Under the pieces are notes generated by a model, which was not told where the DNA came from, made no database searches, and was given only the letters and a program-made list of their open reading frames with translations. From contig JAAVEA010000023.1 in the NCBI GenBank assembly GCA_014801535.1, positions 1 to 60,713 of the forward strand: a stretch of 60,713 bases of DNA, read 5' to 3'. The stretch is from Bacteroides sp. (GTDB lineage: Bacteria > Bacteroidota > Bacteroidia > Bacteroidales > Muribaculaceae). Below, piece after piece: positions 29,940 through 38,485 of the stretch. How positions within the stretch are numbered: the first letter of the stretch is position 1; every line of letters starts with the position of its first letter. The position numbers were made by a program, and so were the translations under genes.

Positions 29940-29973
29940 GCGATGCATCGGTGTCGTAACACCGATGCATCGC
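29940..29973. other. Perfect 15-bp hairpin in the pepD-muramidase spacer
   Basis: GCGATGCATCGGTGT (29940-29954) pairs perfectly with 29959-29973 around a 4-base loop. Each arm contains the palindrome GATGCATC. No T run follows on the minus strand, so it looks more like an mRNA processing or stability element, or a protein-binding site, than a classic terminator. Confidence 0.6.
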
Positions 29974-29981
29974 CAAGGTTT

Positions 29982-30722
29982 TTATTTCTTGAATTTTGCG
30001 TAAGCGTTCGCCATTTTAGTATGATAGCCGCGCTTTGCATAGCTTGGCCCATTATACTTTTTGGCGAAGGAAGCCCAGTTCTTATTCCTCAGATCTGTCA
30101 CCATTCCGGTATTTATCAGGAATGTGGCGAACAGTTCAAGTTGTTCAAGTTCGGAATATGACATTAAGCGCACCATTTCAGCCACCGACTCACAACCGCA
30201 AAGCTTATAGTTGAAGCCGCCGATCTGGAACATTCCCCAGAATGTACCCATATTGGCACCGTCAACATTAGATTTTCTGGCCGTAACAAGCTGCGTCCAT
30301 TCCTGCAATGCATATCCTTTAAGACCGGAAGGCACTTTCTCCGAAGGATTCCCTTTTGTGGATTTAGCCTTTGAGCGATAACGGTTATACATGGCTCGGT
30401 CGAAATTGATCACCGGCACTCCCGGAGCCCAGAAACCCTCCATTTTTGCACCGGCTTCAATCACCACGACAGCTTTTATGGCCGCCACCTCAACTCCGAG
30501 GCGTTTGGCCACTCGTTTGAAATCGGCATCGGTCAATGTGGAGTAACGGCTTTTTGCATCCTCAGCCGGAAGAGAGTCTACCGCAGTCTTGACCATCTCA
30601 GTCACCTGCTTTGTCTTCTCTGCGTCGTTAGAACTCTTCCCTTTCTGTTTCTGACCACAAGCCACACCGGAACCCAGAATCAGCAAGGCTCCCATCAGCA
30701 ATGATGCTATGCCGCCTTTCAT
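29982..30722 (-). CDS. Lipoprotein with N-acetylmuramidase (DUF3380-type) domain
   Basis: The 246-residue protein has a signal ending in the lipobox GSGVAC at about residues 18-23, then GQKQKGKSS. From about residue 68 it matches the phage-endolysin-like N-acetylmuramidase family: FKRVAKRLGVEVAAIKAV, then VVIEAGAKMEGFW with the expected catalytic Glu, then GVPVINFDRAMYNRY. Later come TFWGMFQIGGFNYKLCG and KKYNGPSYAKRGYHTKM. It should cleave the glycan backbone of peptidoglycan, tethered to a membrane in the periplasm. Its start overlaps the end of the upstream pepD by 4 bases (ATGA), which implies translational coupling. Confidence 0.85.
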   Translation of the reverse strand: MKGGIASLLMGALLILGSGVACGQKQKGKSSNDAEKTKQVTEMVKTAVDSLPAEDAKSRYSTLTDADFKRVAKRLGVEVAAIKAVVVIEAGAKMEGFWAPGVPVINFDRAMYNRYRSKAKSTKGNPSEKVPSGLKGYALQEWTQLVTARKSNVDGANMGTFWGMFQIGGFNYKLCGCESVAEMVRLMSYSELEQLELFATFLINTGMVTDLRNKNWASFAKKYNGPSYAKRGYHTKMANAYAKFKK

Positions 30723-32176
30723 AAGGCAGCCACTTTTTCAAGCACTTTGCAAAGATGCTTCCAGAATTTGTCTACAGTAGGTATCAGAAGCTGCTCATCC
30801 GGAGAATGAACACCCGTCATCGTGGGGCCGAAGCTCACCATATCAAGATGAGGATATTTGGCGAGGAAAAGTCCACATTCAAGACCTGCATGTATAGCTT
30901 TTATCGCTGGCTTCACTCCAAAAAGCTCCTCATAAGCCTCGGCCGAAATCTTCATGATCGGAGACTTCATGTTGGGTGCCCATCCGGGATAACCGTCACT
31001 GTGAGTCACAGTGGCACCGGCAAGCTGGAAATGAGCCTCGACCTGTCCGGCGATATCCTCCTTACGGCTTTCTACCGACGAACGCTGAGAAGTGGTTACA
31101 ATCACTTTCCCTTCTTCGGGCATCTTCACTGAGGCGAGGTTAGTGGATGTTTCTACAAGACCTTCGATGTCATGGCTCATGGAGATCACACCGTGAGGGG
31201 CGGAATATACGGCTCTTACAATTGCAAGGGAACTTTCTGAATCCATGCAATATTGCGGACGTTCTATCTCCTCGATATCCAACTTCATTGAAGGCTCGGT
31301 ACCCTCATACTCCTTCTTTATCTCATTCATGTAGACATGTATCCTGCGCATCATCTCCTCATGATGATCAGCGTGGATGCCGAACACGGCGTTTGCCTCA
31401 CGCGGAATGGCATTGCGCAGATTACCACCCTCAATCGAACACAGGCAGCATTCCCAACGCTGCGAGCATTCCCATACGAAGCGGGCAATCACCTTATTGG
31501 CATTGGCACGTCCCAGATGGATGTCGCCACCGCTGTGCCCACCGAGAAGTCCGCTCACCGACACACGCATATATTTGAAGTTTTCAGGAGTGAAGCTACG
31601 GTTATAATGGAACTCGGCTGTAGTGTCGATTCCACCTGCACATCCCACGAAAATTTCTCCGTCGTCTTCCGAATCAAGATTGATGAGCATCGAACCGGTG
31701 ATCATATCTTTACCAAGATTCTGCGCACCCTCAAGACCGATCTCTTCGTTTACAGTGAAGAGAGCCTCTACCGGACCGTGAACAAGCGTTTTATCAAGCA
31801 TAACCGCCATCGCGGCAGCAATACCTATCCCATTATCGGCACCTAATGTGGTTCCACGCGCCTTTACCCAGTCACCATCGACATATGTATCGATAGGATC
31901 TTTCATAAAATCGTGATTCACGTTATTGTTTTTCTCAGCCACCATATCCATATGTGCCTGAAGAATAACAGTCGGTGCGTTTTCATGGCCCGGAGTGGCA
32001 GCCTTGTGCATCACCACATTCCCCACCTTATCGGTCTTGACAGAGATATTGTTGTCGTTTGCGAATTTTACCAGAAAATCCCGTATCTGCTCCTCATGGC
32101 AGGAAGGACGGGGAACTTTTGTCACTTCGTCGAAACATTTCCAGATCAACTCCGGTTTAAGGTCTTTTACTTCCAT
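30719..32176 (-). CDS. pepD: Aminoacyl-histidine dipeptidase (PepD family), copy B
   Basis: The 485-residue M20-family dipeptidase shows the same metal-binding blocks as copy A: LQAHMDMVAEK, TLGADNGIGIAAA, TVNEEIGLEGAQ, LINLDSEDDGEIFVG and IHAGLECGLF. It is the first gene of a three-gene minus-strand cluster and overlaps the muramidase gene by 4 bases. The two paralogues have clearly diverged, so they probably differ in substrate. Confidence 0.93.
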   Translation of the reverse strand: MEVKDLKPELIWKCFDEVTKVPRPSCHEEQIRDFLVKFANDNNISVKTDKVGNVVMHKAATPGHENAPTVILQAHMDMVAEKNNNVNHDFMKDPIDTYVDGDWVKARGTTLGADNGIGIAAAMAVMLDKTLVHGPVEALFTVNEEIGLEGAQNLGKDMITGSMLINLDSEDDGEIFVGCAGGIDTTAEFHYNRSFTPENFKYMRVSVSGLLGGHSGGDIHLGRANANKVIARFVWECSQRWECCLCSIEGGNLRNAIPREANAVFGIHADHHEEMMRRIHVYMNEIKKEYEGTEPSMKLDIEEIERPQYCMDSESSLAIVRAVYSAPHGVISMSHDIEGLVETSTNLASVKMPEEGKVIVTTSQRSSVESRKEDIAGQVEAHFQLAGATVTHSDGYPGWAPNMKSPIMKISAEAYEELFGVKPAIKAIHAGLECGLFLAKYPHLDMVSFGPTMTGVHSPDEQLLIPTVDKFWKHLCKVLEKVAAL

Positions 32177-32585
32177 AATATATGATAAATTTTAGGTTGT
32201 TTCTATCCGGTCTTAACGCGCCCGTTCATCCGAACGGGGAGTCATGAATGAGAACTCGAAAAAACCGCGTGCCTTCAAAGTTAACAAAATATTCCAATAA
32301 AAATGTACTTTTATCAATTTTATTTGTAATTTTGCATTCCCGGAGGGTTAAAAATTGCATTCAATTCCTTTAAAAGTATTAAAATAAGTGAAAACTTTAC
32401 TTTTATCAGTGATATTTCTCGGAATATCATTACTTTTGCTTTCGATTCGGTTTTGGGGAAGTAAATCTTCAGGATGCCACCACTCCCCTCGCCGTAAAAA
32501 CTAACCGTATTTTTATCTGCGCTGCCAGCCGGCCCGGATAGACTGACCGGAAGAATTAGAATAAGATCAACATCATTTTTATATA
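32177..32585. promoter_or_regulatory. Divergent promoter region of pepD and the OmpH-like gene
   Basis: No gene is evident. A minus-strand TAACTTTG (32283-32276) can drive pepD, with a CCCGTTC/GAACGGG hairpin (32221-32238) in its leader. Plus-strand TAATTTTG (32327-32334) and TACTTTTG (32431-32438) can drive the OmpH-like gene. The -33 elements are poor, so the exact starts are uncertain. Confidence 0.45.
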
Positions 32586-33206
32586 ATGAAAAAAATCCAA
32601 TTAACGGTTGCCTCACTGGCAATCATAGCTTCAGGACTTTTCGTAACCGCCTGCGACAACAGTAAGGACGCCGGCAATAAAAACGCCAAACAATCTGCAA
32701 AGACCGAGAAAACATCGTCAAAGGCAGATGTAAAGGATCTACCCAATTATCGTTATGTCGATATCGACACAGTGCTGAGCAAGTATAATCTTGCCAAAGA
32801 TTACAATGAAGAAATCGTGCGTCTCCAGACCAACATGGAGAGCCAGATGAAGCGCCATCAGACAGAAATCCAGAATTTTGCATCAAGCATGGAGAAAAAG
32901 ATGCAGAACAACGGTTATCTTTCCGAGGCTTCCTACAAACAGGATCAGAACAGTCTGGTGAGTATGCAGGATAAGGCACAGAAGAACATGGCTTCTCTGC
33001 AAAGCAACTTTGAGAATTCTGCAATGCAGGCTCAGCAAGCTGTAAACGACTCTATCGAAGCGTTCGTGAAAGAATATAACAAGACCCGCGGCTACGACGC
33101 TATTCTTCTGAAAAACGCCACTCTATTCATCAACCCGGATCTCGATATAACCAACGAAATTGTAGAAGGACTCAACGCACGCTATAATAAAGTCACAAAA
33201 AAATAA
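32586..33206 (+). CDS. OmpH/Skp-family lipoprotein
   Basis: The 206-residue protein has a lipobox FVTAC at about residues 19-23, a Lys/Ala/Ser-rich linker, then the OmpH core. That core starts RYVDIDTVLSKYNLAKDY near residue 56, has a long Gln/Lys-rich coiled coil (about 75-160), and ends near VEGLNARYNKVTKK. Skp/OmpH proteins chaperone unfolded outer-membrane proteins in the periplasm. Lipid anchoring is unlike E. coli Skp but seen in Bacteroidetes. It is a single gene followed by a strong terminator. Confidence 0.85.
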   Translation: MKKIQLTVASLAIIASGLFVTACDNSKDAGNKNAKQSAKTEKTSSKADVKDLPNYRYVDIDTVLSKYNLAKDYNEEIVRLQTNMESQMKRHQTEIQNFASSMEKKMQNNGYLSEASYKQDQNSLVSMQDKAQKNMASLQSNFENSAMQAQQAVNDSIEAFVKEYNKTRGYDAILLKNATLFINPDLDITNEIVEGLNARYNKVTKK

Positions 33207-33285
33207 TTAGTAGCTGCAAATAATTAATGAACAGATAAAACGAAGTTATTTTTGAGCTGACATCCGTCCCTGACGGTGAAGATAA

Positions 33286-33331
33286 GAAATAAGGCTTAAA
33301 ACCGAACAAACGCGGTTTTAAGCCTTATTTC
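33286..33331. terminator. Terminator after the OmpH-like gene
   Basis: A perfect 19-bp stem (33286-33304 with 33313-33331, core AAGGCTTAAAACCG) with an 8-base loop lies about 80 bases beyond the stop. It is A-rich before and T-rich after. Confidence 0.85.
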
Positions 33332-33362
33332 TTGCTAAATTAACCTTTCGGTGTTATATTTG
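33332..33362 (+). promoter_or_regulatory. hflX promoter
   Basis: TTG at 33332-33334 and TATATTTG at 33355-33362 are 20 bases apart. The predicted start near 33369 gives a leader of about 70 bases to hflX. Confidence 0.55.
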
Positions 33363-33439
33363 TTTTTTATTTATGGAGTGGTTATTCAGATGCAATTTTT
33401 TTCTACCGCACATAATCCACGAAGAAATTACTGAAACCA

Positions 33440-34714
33440 ATGATCGAAGACAATATAATCAATAAGGAGGCTAACGAACGTGCTGTCCTTGTCGGACTTG
33501 CCACCCGCAAACAAAATGAGGCCAAATGTAATGAATATCTTGATGAACTCGCCTTTCTGGCTCACACGGCAGGAGCCGAGACAGAAAAAAGATTCGTTCA
33601 GAAGCTCGATTATCCCAATTCCCGCACTTACGTAGGAAAAGGGAAGCTTGAGGAAATACGCCAATATGTCGAAGATAATGAAATCGGCCTTGTAATTTTT
33701 GATGATGACCTGTCGTCAAAACAGGTGGCAAACATCGAAAATGAGCTTAAAGTAAAAATCCTTGACCGCACAAGTCTTATTCTCGATATTTTTGCCAAAC
33801 GCGCGCAGACAGCCACGGCTCGCACACAAGTTGAGTTAGCTCAATATCAATATCTCCTCCCGCGTCTGACACGCATGTGGACTCACCTTGAACGTCAGAG
33901 GGGCGGTATCGGTATGCGCGGTCCCGGTGAGACTCAGATAGAAACCGACCGCCGAATCATTCTCGACAAGATCTCCCGTCTGAAGGAGGAATTGAAAAGC
34001 ATCGACAAGCAGAAAAGCGTGCAGCGGAAAAACAGAGGTAAGCTGACTCGCGTAGCACTCGTTGGATATACCAACGCCGGCAAGTCAACCCTGATGAATC
34101 TTCTGAGCAAAAGCGATGTGTTTGCCGAGAATAAACTGTTCGCCACTCTCGACACCACAGTGAGGAAAGTCATTATCGACAATCTTCCCTTCCTGCTCAC
34201 CGACACCGTAGGGTTTATACGAAAGCTACCCACCCACCTCGTGGATTCTTTCAAGTCTACTCTCGACGAAGTGCGGGAAGCCGATATTCTCGTTCATGTG
34301 GTCGATGTGAGTCATCCTAATTTTGAGGAACAGATAGACGTGGTGAACCGTACGCTTGCAGAGGTTTGCGGAGCTTCTACAAAGCCTATGATTCTTGTGT
34401 TCAACAAGATTGACGCGTTCACCTACACACCTAAGGATGAAGACGACCTCACTCCGCGCACACGCGAGAATATCTCACTGGAGGAGTTTAAGCAGACATG
34501 GATGTCTAAAATGGATAATAACTGTGTCTTTATTTCGGCCAAGGAGAAAATAAATATTGATGAACTCAAAACCATGCTCTACGACAAGGCGAAAGAGATT
34601 CATATGGAACGTTTCCCGTATAATGATTTTCTTTTTCAGAAATACGACGACCTTGCGGAAGAGTTCTCCGAAGTAAAGGAAGCCGAAGAGGCAGTAGATA
34701 AAGAAGCGGAATAA
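33440..34714 (+). CDS. hflX: Ribosome-associated GTPase HflX
   Basis: The 424-residue GTPase splits or rescues stalled 70S ribosomes. The N-terminal nucleotide-binding HflX domain holds RNSRTYVGKGK-like LDYPNSRTYVGKGKLEE (about 55-71) and DRTSLILDIFAKRAQTATAR. A Gly-rich linker GGIGMRGPGETQIETDRR follows. G1 is GYTNAGKSTLM, G2 lies in TLDTTVRKV, G3 is LTDTVGFIRKLP and G4 is NKIDAF. The C-terminal tail is acidic (EVKEAEEAVDKEAE). It is complete. DUF4954 begins 11 bases downstream, so the two likely form an operon. Confidence 0.95.
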   Translation: MIEDNIINKEANERAVLVGLATRKQNEAKCNEYLDELAFLAHTAGAETEKRFVQKLDYPNSRTYVGKGKLEEIRQYVEDNEIGLVIFDDDLSSKQVANIENELKVKILDRTSLILDIFAKRAQTATARTQVELAQYQYLLPRLTRMWTHLERQRGGIGMRGPGETQIETDRRIILDKISRLKEELKSIDKQKSVQRKNRGKLTRVALVGYTNAGKSTLMNLLSKSDVFAENKLFATLDTTVRKVIIDNLPFLLTDTVGFIRKLPTHLVDSFKSTLDEVREADILVHVVDVSHPNFEEQIDVVNRTLAEVCGASTKPMILVFNKIDAFTYTPKDEDDLTPRTRENISLEEFKQTWMSKMDNNCVFISAKEKINIDELKTMLYDKAKEIHMERFPYNDFLFQKYDDLAEEFSEVKEAEEAVDKEAE

Positions 34715-34725
34715 ATATAATCAAT

Positions 34726-36456
34726 ATGGAACCAACTTATATCAATCCCGGAGCTAAGGAAATTGCTCAACTTTTGTCGAATGGATGCCGATGCGACGAC
34801 TGGACTCGCATTCTGTTTAATCCACAGACAGATTTCTCAAGGTTCCGCAATATAACATTTGAAGGCGATGTAAAAATCGGATTGTTAACCGGCAATGCCG
34901 TGATTGAAAATGCCTTGATACGCAATTGCCGCATTGACGATGATGTGACGATACGCAATATCGGTGTATCCCTTGACAATTGCGACATACGGAAAGGGGC
35001 AAGAATCGAAAACGTGGGCAGTATCGTTTTTGAAATGGAAAGCCGCTGTGGCATCGGAACGGAAGTTGCTGTGCTCGATGAGACAGGGTCGCGTCCCGTA
35101 ACCATTTTCCCGGGACTTACATCTCAGATCGCACTCCTGATGGCACGCGAACCCAAATGGAGTGAGAATTATCTCAGACCGATCCTTACAGAATATCTTG
35201 ATTCACGGAATTATTTCACCGGAATAGGTGAAGAAGCCGTGATTGAGAACTGCGGATCCCTTTTGAATGTATCAGTTGGACGTGAAGTAGTGATAAAAGG
35301 CGCCCTTTCATTGAAAAACGGCACAATCATTAATAATGCTGCACCCGGACGCTCTCTCTCTTTCATAGGTGCCGGTGTGGATGCCGAGAATTTTATTGTG
35401 GAAGATGGCAGACTCGATTCCGGAGCTGTGGTAAGAAACTGCTATATAGGACAAGGCGCTTCGCTCGAAAAGAATTTCACGGCTCATGATTCACTCTTTT
35501 TCGCCAATTGTTCTCTTGAAAACGGAGAAGCATGTGCCGTGTTTGCAGGTCCTTATACGGTAAGTATGCACAAATCAACCCTGCTTATCGGTGTGCAGAC
35601 CTCATTTATGAACGCCGGCTCAGGCACCAATCAGAGCAATCATATGTATAAATTGGGTCCCGTTCACTGGGGCATTCTTGAGCGTGGTGTAAAAACATCA
35701 TCCTCTTCTTATCTTATGTTGGGAGCGAAGATTGGTGCTTTCTCTCTTCTGATGGGTTCACATAAAACCCATCCTGATTCTTCTCAGTTCCCCTTCTCCT
35801 ATCTATTTGGAGACGACCGGGGGGCTACCGTTGTGGTGCCTGCAGTAATGCTGCGCAGCTGCGGACTCATGCGTGACGAGCAGAAATGGCCGGCCCGCGA
35901 CAGAAGATTGAAACGCAAGCTCCCGTTGCTCGACCGTGTGGTGTTCGATGTGCTCAACCCGATAACAGTCGAGGCGATGCTTACGGCTCTCGATGTGATC
36001 GACGACCTCCTTCTACGTCCGGCAGATGATGATCGCTTCCTTCGCTACAGAGGAATGAAATTCACCCGTGCCTCCCTCGAACGCGCACGTCATCTTTATG
36101 AACTTGCAATATATAAATATCTGAGCCTGCGCACCACCGATGGCTTCCCGGAAAAGAAAACCGACGAAGATATTTCAGAGTGGGTGGATATGGCAGGATT
36201 GCTCCTCCCGAGAAAATATCTGGAGGAAGCTATGCATCAAGATAGTCTGAAGGAGATGAAAGAGGTGTTCGACAAGGCATTCAATCTATATCCCGAACTT
36301 GAAAAAGAATGGATAGCAAGCCGATTTGGAGACCACTGGCGCAAGCCGGCGGAGGTGATTGCATCTTACGCCCAGGATTTCGATCACACCATTGAAGAAG
36401 ACCGACGCAGATATCTTGAAGATCTTTCGGCTCAGAATGAAATGCTCAGACTCTAA
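34726..36456 (+). CDS. DUF4954 protein with left-handed beta-helix region
   Basis: The 576-residue protein belongs to the DUF4954 family common in Bacteroidales. The N-terminal two thirds contain hexapeptide-like repeats (for example VIENALIRNCRIDDDVTIRN, and similar runs near residues 165-270). These point to a left-handed beta-helix as in sugar-nucleotide acyl- and nucleotidyltransferases. The C-terminal third is helical. No signal peptide is present, so it is probably cytoplasmic. The catalytic activity is unknown. It lies 11 bases after hflX and ends before a bidirectional terminator. Confidence 0.8.
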   Translation: MEPTYINPGAKEIAQLLSNGCRCDDWTRILFNPQTDFSRFRNITFEGDVKIGLLTGNAVIENALIRNCRIDDDVTIRNIGVSLDNCDIRKGARIENVGSIVFEMESRCGIGTEVAVLDETGSRPVTIFPGLTSQIALLMAREPKWSENYLRPILTEYLDSRNYFTGIGEEAVIENCGSLLNVSVGREVVIKGALSLKNGTIINNAAPGRSLSFIGAGVDAENFIVEDGRLDSGAVVRNCYIGQGASLEKNFTAHDSLFFANCSLENGEACAVFAGPYTVSMHKSTLLIGVQTSFMNAGSGTNQSNHMYKLGPVHWGILERGVKTSSSSYLMLGAKIGAFSLLMGSHKTHPDSSQFPFSYLFGDDRGATVVVPAVMLRSCGLMRDEQKWPARDRRLKRKLPLLDRVVFDVLNPITVEAMLTALDVIDDLLLRPADDDRFLRYRGMKFTRASLERARHLYELAIYKYLSLRTTDGFPEKKTDEDISEWVDMAGLLLPRKYLEEAMHQDSLKEMKEVFDKAFNLYPELEKEWIASRFGDHWRKPAEVIASYAQDFDHTIEEDRRRYLEDLSAQNEMLRL

Positions 36457-36504
36457 GAAGCTATCTGCTTTTAAACCAAATTAATATATCAAGAGTGTGC
36501 AATA

Positions 36505-36547
36505 AAAAAACAGCCAAGGAACTTTTGATGTTCCTTGGCTGTTTTTT
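36505..36547. terminator. Bidirectional terminator
   Basis: A perfect 18-bp stem (36505-36522 with 36530-36547, core ACAGCCAAGGAAC) flanked by A6 and T6 lies between convergent genes. Confidence 0.93.
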
Positions 36548-36558
36548 ACTGCACATTT

Positions 36559-37272
36559 TTATTTCCCTTTTCCTTTACATTCGGGACAATTCGTCTTACC
36601 ACGGCCATTGCACATGAGGCATGTCGTGTAAGGACAATAAGTCATCCCCTCTCCTTTACAGATATAACAGGTCACCTTTCCAGAGCCTTTGCAACGACTG
36701 CATACCGTACCCGTTTCTACGACAAGCAAATCAACTGCGATACTGTCACATACAAGGCGCGCCTTTGTCTTGCGTGTGCTACCCTGGTTTCCATTGCTTT
36801 TCAAGGTAAGCACCCCATTCTTGAAATCTGTCTGGATCCCTTCTATATTCTCAAGATGCAGATCAGAACCATCTGTCTTTACCGTCAGGGTATCGGGCTC
36901 TCCATTCTGACCAATAGTTACAGATTTACGGCTTACAGTCATATATGAGGCTACTGAAGCTTGTGAAATAGGTAGCGATAATTTTTTACTACCGTTTTTC
37001 ACAACAATGTTTCCCGACCGAGGGGAACCCGACATATTCTCCTTCACCTCAACATACATCACTGAATCTTTCAATGCCACATCAACCCATTCAGGAGTAG
37101 AAACCAACTGAAACTCCGCTCCGTCACTATGAAGCGCTACGCTATCCTTCCCTCCGGTCTTAGTCAACGCCAGTTCTTTAGGATCGCTCGTAAGATAAGT
37201 AGCATCACGATTGCAACCTGCCATAATAACGACTGTTGCAACAATTGCAAAGATCTTCAATAAATTTCTCAT
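36559..37272 (-). CDS. BACON-domain lipoprotein with DnaJ-type zinc-finger repeats, copy A
   Basis: The 237-residue protein has a lipobox VIMAGC at about residues 15-20. A BACON-like beta-sandwich follows (residues about 35-110, with FQLVSTPEWVDVALKDSVMY and KKLSLPISQA), then a second beta-rich segment. The C-terminal 50 residues carry four CxxCxGxG motifs (CSRCKGSG, CYICKGEG, CLMCNGRG, CPECKGKG), the arrangement of the DnaJ zinc-finger domain. No J-domain is present. BACON domains occur on Bacteroidetes surface proteins. What the zinc-finger does at the cell envelope is unknown. It overlaps copy B upstream by 4 bases (ATGA). Confidence 0.75.
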   Translation of the reverse strand: MRNLLKIFAIVATVVIMAGCNRDATYLTSDPKELALTKTGGKDSVALHSDGAEFQLVSTPEWVDVALKDSVMYVEVKENMSGSPRSGNIVVKNGSKKLSLPISQASVASYMTVSRKSVTIGQNGEPDTLTVKTDGSDLHLENIEGIQTDFKNGVLTLKSNGNQGSTRKTKARLVCDSIAVDLLVVETGTVCSRCKGSGKVTCYICKGEGMTYCPYTTCLMCNGRGKTNCPECKGKGK

Positions 37273-38045
37273 ACACCTTTTCCTTTACAAGTAGGACAAG
37301 TCACCTTCCCTTTACCATCACGGTATCCGGGCTCCGGAACTCTGTACGAGTATCCTCTCCCTCCGCAGGCATGACATCCATAAATGCCGGGAGAAGGATC
37401 AAACTTGAATGTATAGCCTTTGCCGCTACAAGCCTTACACTTGATAGTGCCCGCACCGTTACATGTCGTGCATACCTTGCCATCAACACTCACCTTTACC
37501 TCTTTAGAAAATTCGCCGGCAGTGAGTTTTACCACACCGCTAAAGCGATTACCATCATTCTTAGGAGCACTTACTGTGAGTTTACCACCGTCGTAAGCCG
37601 CTTCTATACCATCAAAGCCTTCTACCTTCACTGAGCCGTCGGTTACAACTACAAGTTCCTGACTGCCCCCTTCTTTGCCAAGCTTAATCTCATCTCCATT
37701 GGGAAGTTCAAGATGAGTAGCCTTGATTCCCTGCTCCACATCTATGGAAATATTCGAAGCACCGCACTTCACCACTACTACATCTTTACGGATCTTACCG
37801 GTGTCATTAGCTTTCATAGTGATATATACCACCGAATCGGTTACCTCAGCATTCATCCAATCAGGAGAATACTCAATTTCGCATGTGCCGTCGCTACCTG
37901 AAATTATGATGGAATCAGACTGAGCTACTTCGCTAAACATCTTCTTGGGAGTCTGCGTAGAAAGATTGAATTCTTTAGGACCGCACCCTGAGGTTATCAT
38001 CAACAAGGCTGAAAACACAAGCCCGGGAAAAATAAAATTTCTCAT
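37269..38045 (-). CDS. BACON-domain lipoprotein with DnaJ-type zinc-finger repeats, copy B
   Basis: The 258-residue paralogue of the downstream gene has a lipobox MITSGC near residues 16-21. A BACON-like domain contains CEIEYSPDWMNAEVTDSVVY and ISIDVEQGI, and a second beta domain follows. Four CxxCxGxG motifs close the protein (CTTCNGAG, CKACSGKG, CHACGGRG, CPTCKGKG), with longer loops between the inner pairs than in copy A. The two genes overlap by 4 bases, implying coupled translation and perhaps a hetero-complex. Function unknown; the zinc-binding and surface location are inferred. Confidence 0.75.
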   Translation of the reverse strand: MRNFIFPGLVFSALLMITSGCGPKEFNLSTQTPKKMFSEVAQSDSIIISGSDGTCEIEYSPDWMNAEVTDSVVYITMKANDTGKIRKDVVVVKCGASNISIDVEQGIKATHLELPNGDEIKLGKEGGSQELVVVTDGSVKVEGFDGIEAAYDGGKLTVSAPKNDGNRFSGVVKLTAGEFSKEVKVSVDGKVCTTCNGAGTIKCKACSGKGYTFKFDPSPGIYGCHACGGRGYSYRVPEPGYRDGKGKVTCPTCKGKGV

Positions 38046-38200
38046 AATGTTATTAGTTTTTTATTCATATTCAATAATAAAATAGATACTTTTTTGACCA
38101 AGATTCCACCTGTCAATCTGAAAATATCATTCAAAATTAATAAATTTTTAAATGTATACAAAATATAGTTTAAGTCGGATATACAATCTACTATCAATCA

Positions 38201-38277
38201 GTAGGGACACAACATGGTGTGTCCTTTTTATCAAGGTGATTTCGCTATCTCCGGACGCACCGTGGTGCGTCACTACG
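38201..38277. repeat. Paired palindromes, REP/MITE-like
   Basis: Two related palindromes lie head to head: GGACACAACATGGTGTGTCC (38205-38224) and GACGCACCGTGGTGCGTC (38254-38271). GTAG lies outside the first and CTAC outside the second, making a partial outer inverted repeat. This looks like a bacterial palindromic repeat unit. The rest of 38046-38485 is AT-rich except for the valS promoter. Confidence 0.55.
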
Positions 38278-38441
38278 GTAACACTCGATATCTGATGCCC
38301 TCCGGTGAAGCTCCATACTCATAAAACCGTTTGCCGAATACTTATAAGATATCAGGGAGCAAAACACGCTCCGGAAAACATCTCTTAAATAAATTCTTCA
38401 GTCATTTTTATAACTTATCACCTTTTCTCAAAGATTTTTAT

Positions 38442-38449
38442 TAATTTTG
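38442..38449 (+). promoter_or_regulatory. valS -7 promoter element
   Basis: TAATTTTG matches the Bacteroidetes -7 box and lies 36 bases before the valS ATG at 38486; the -33 element is weak. A TTG inside this box would extend the reading frame, but it falls in the promoter and so cannot be the start. Confidence 0.5.
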
Positions 38450-38485
38450 CCTTTTAAAGAGCAACAAAAGCAATTAAATAGAAAG

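Noticed and set aside
32320..32622. 100-codon minus-strand frame before the OmpH-like gene
   Set aside because: It overlaps the start of a well-supported plus-strand gene and its promoter region, and has no recognisable features.
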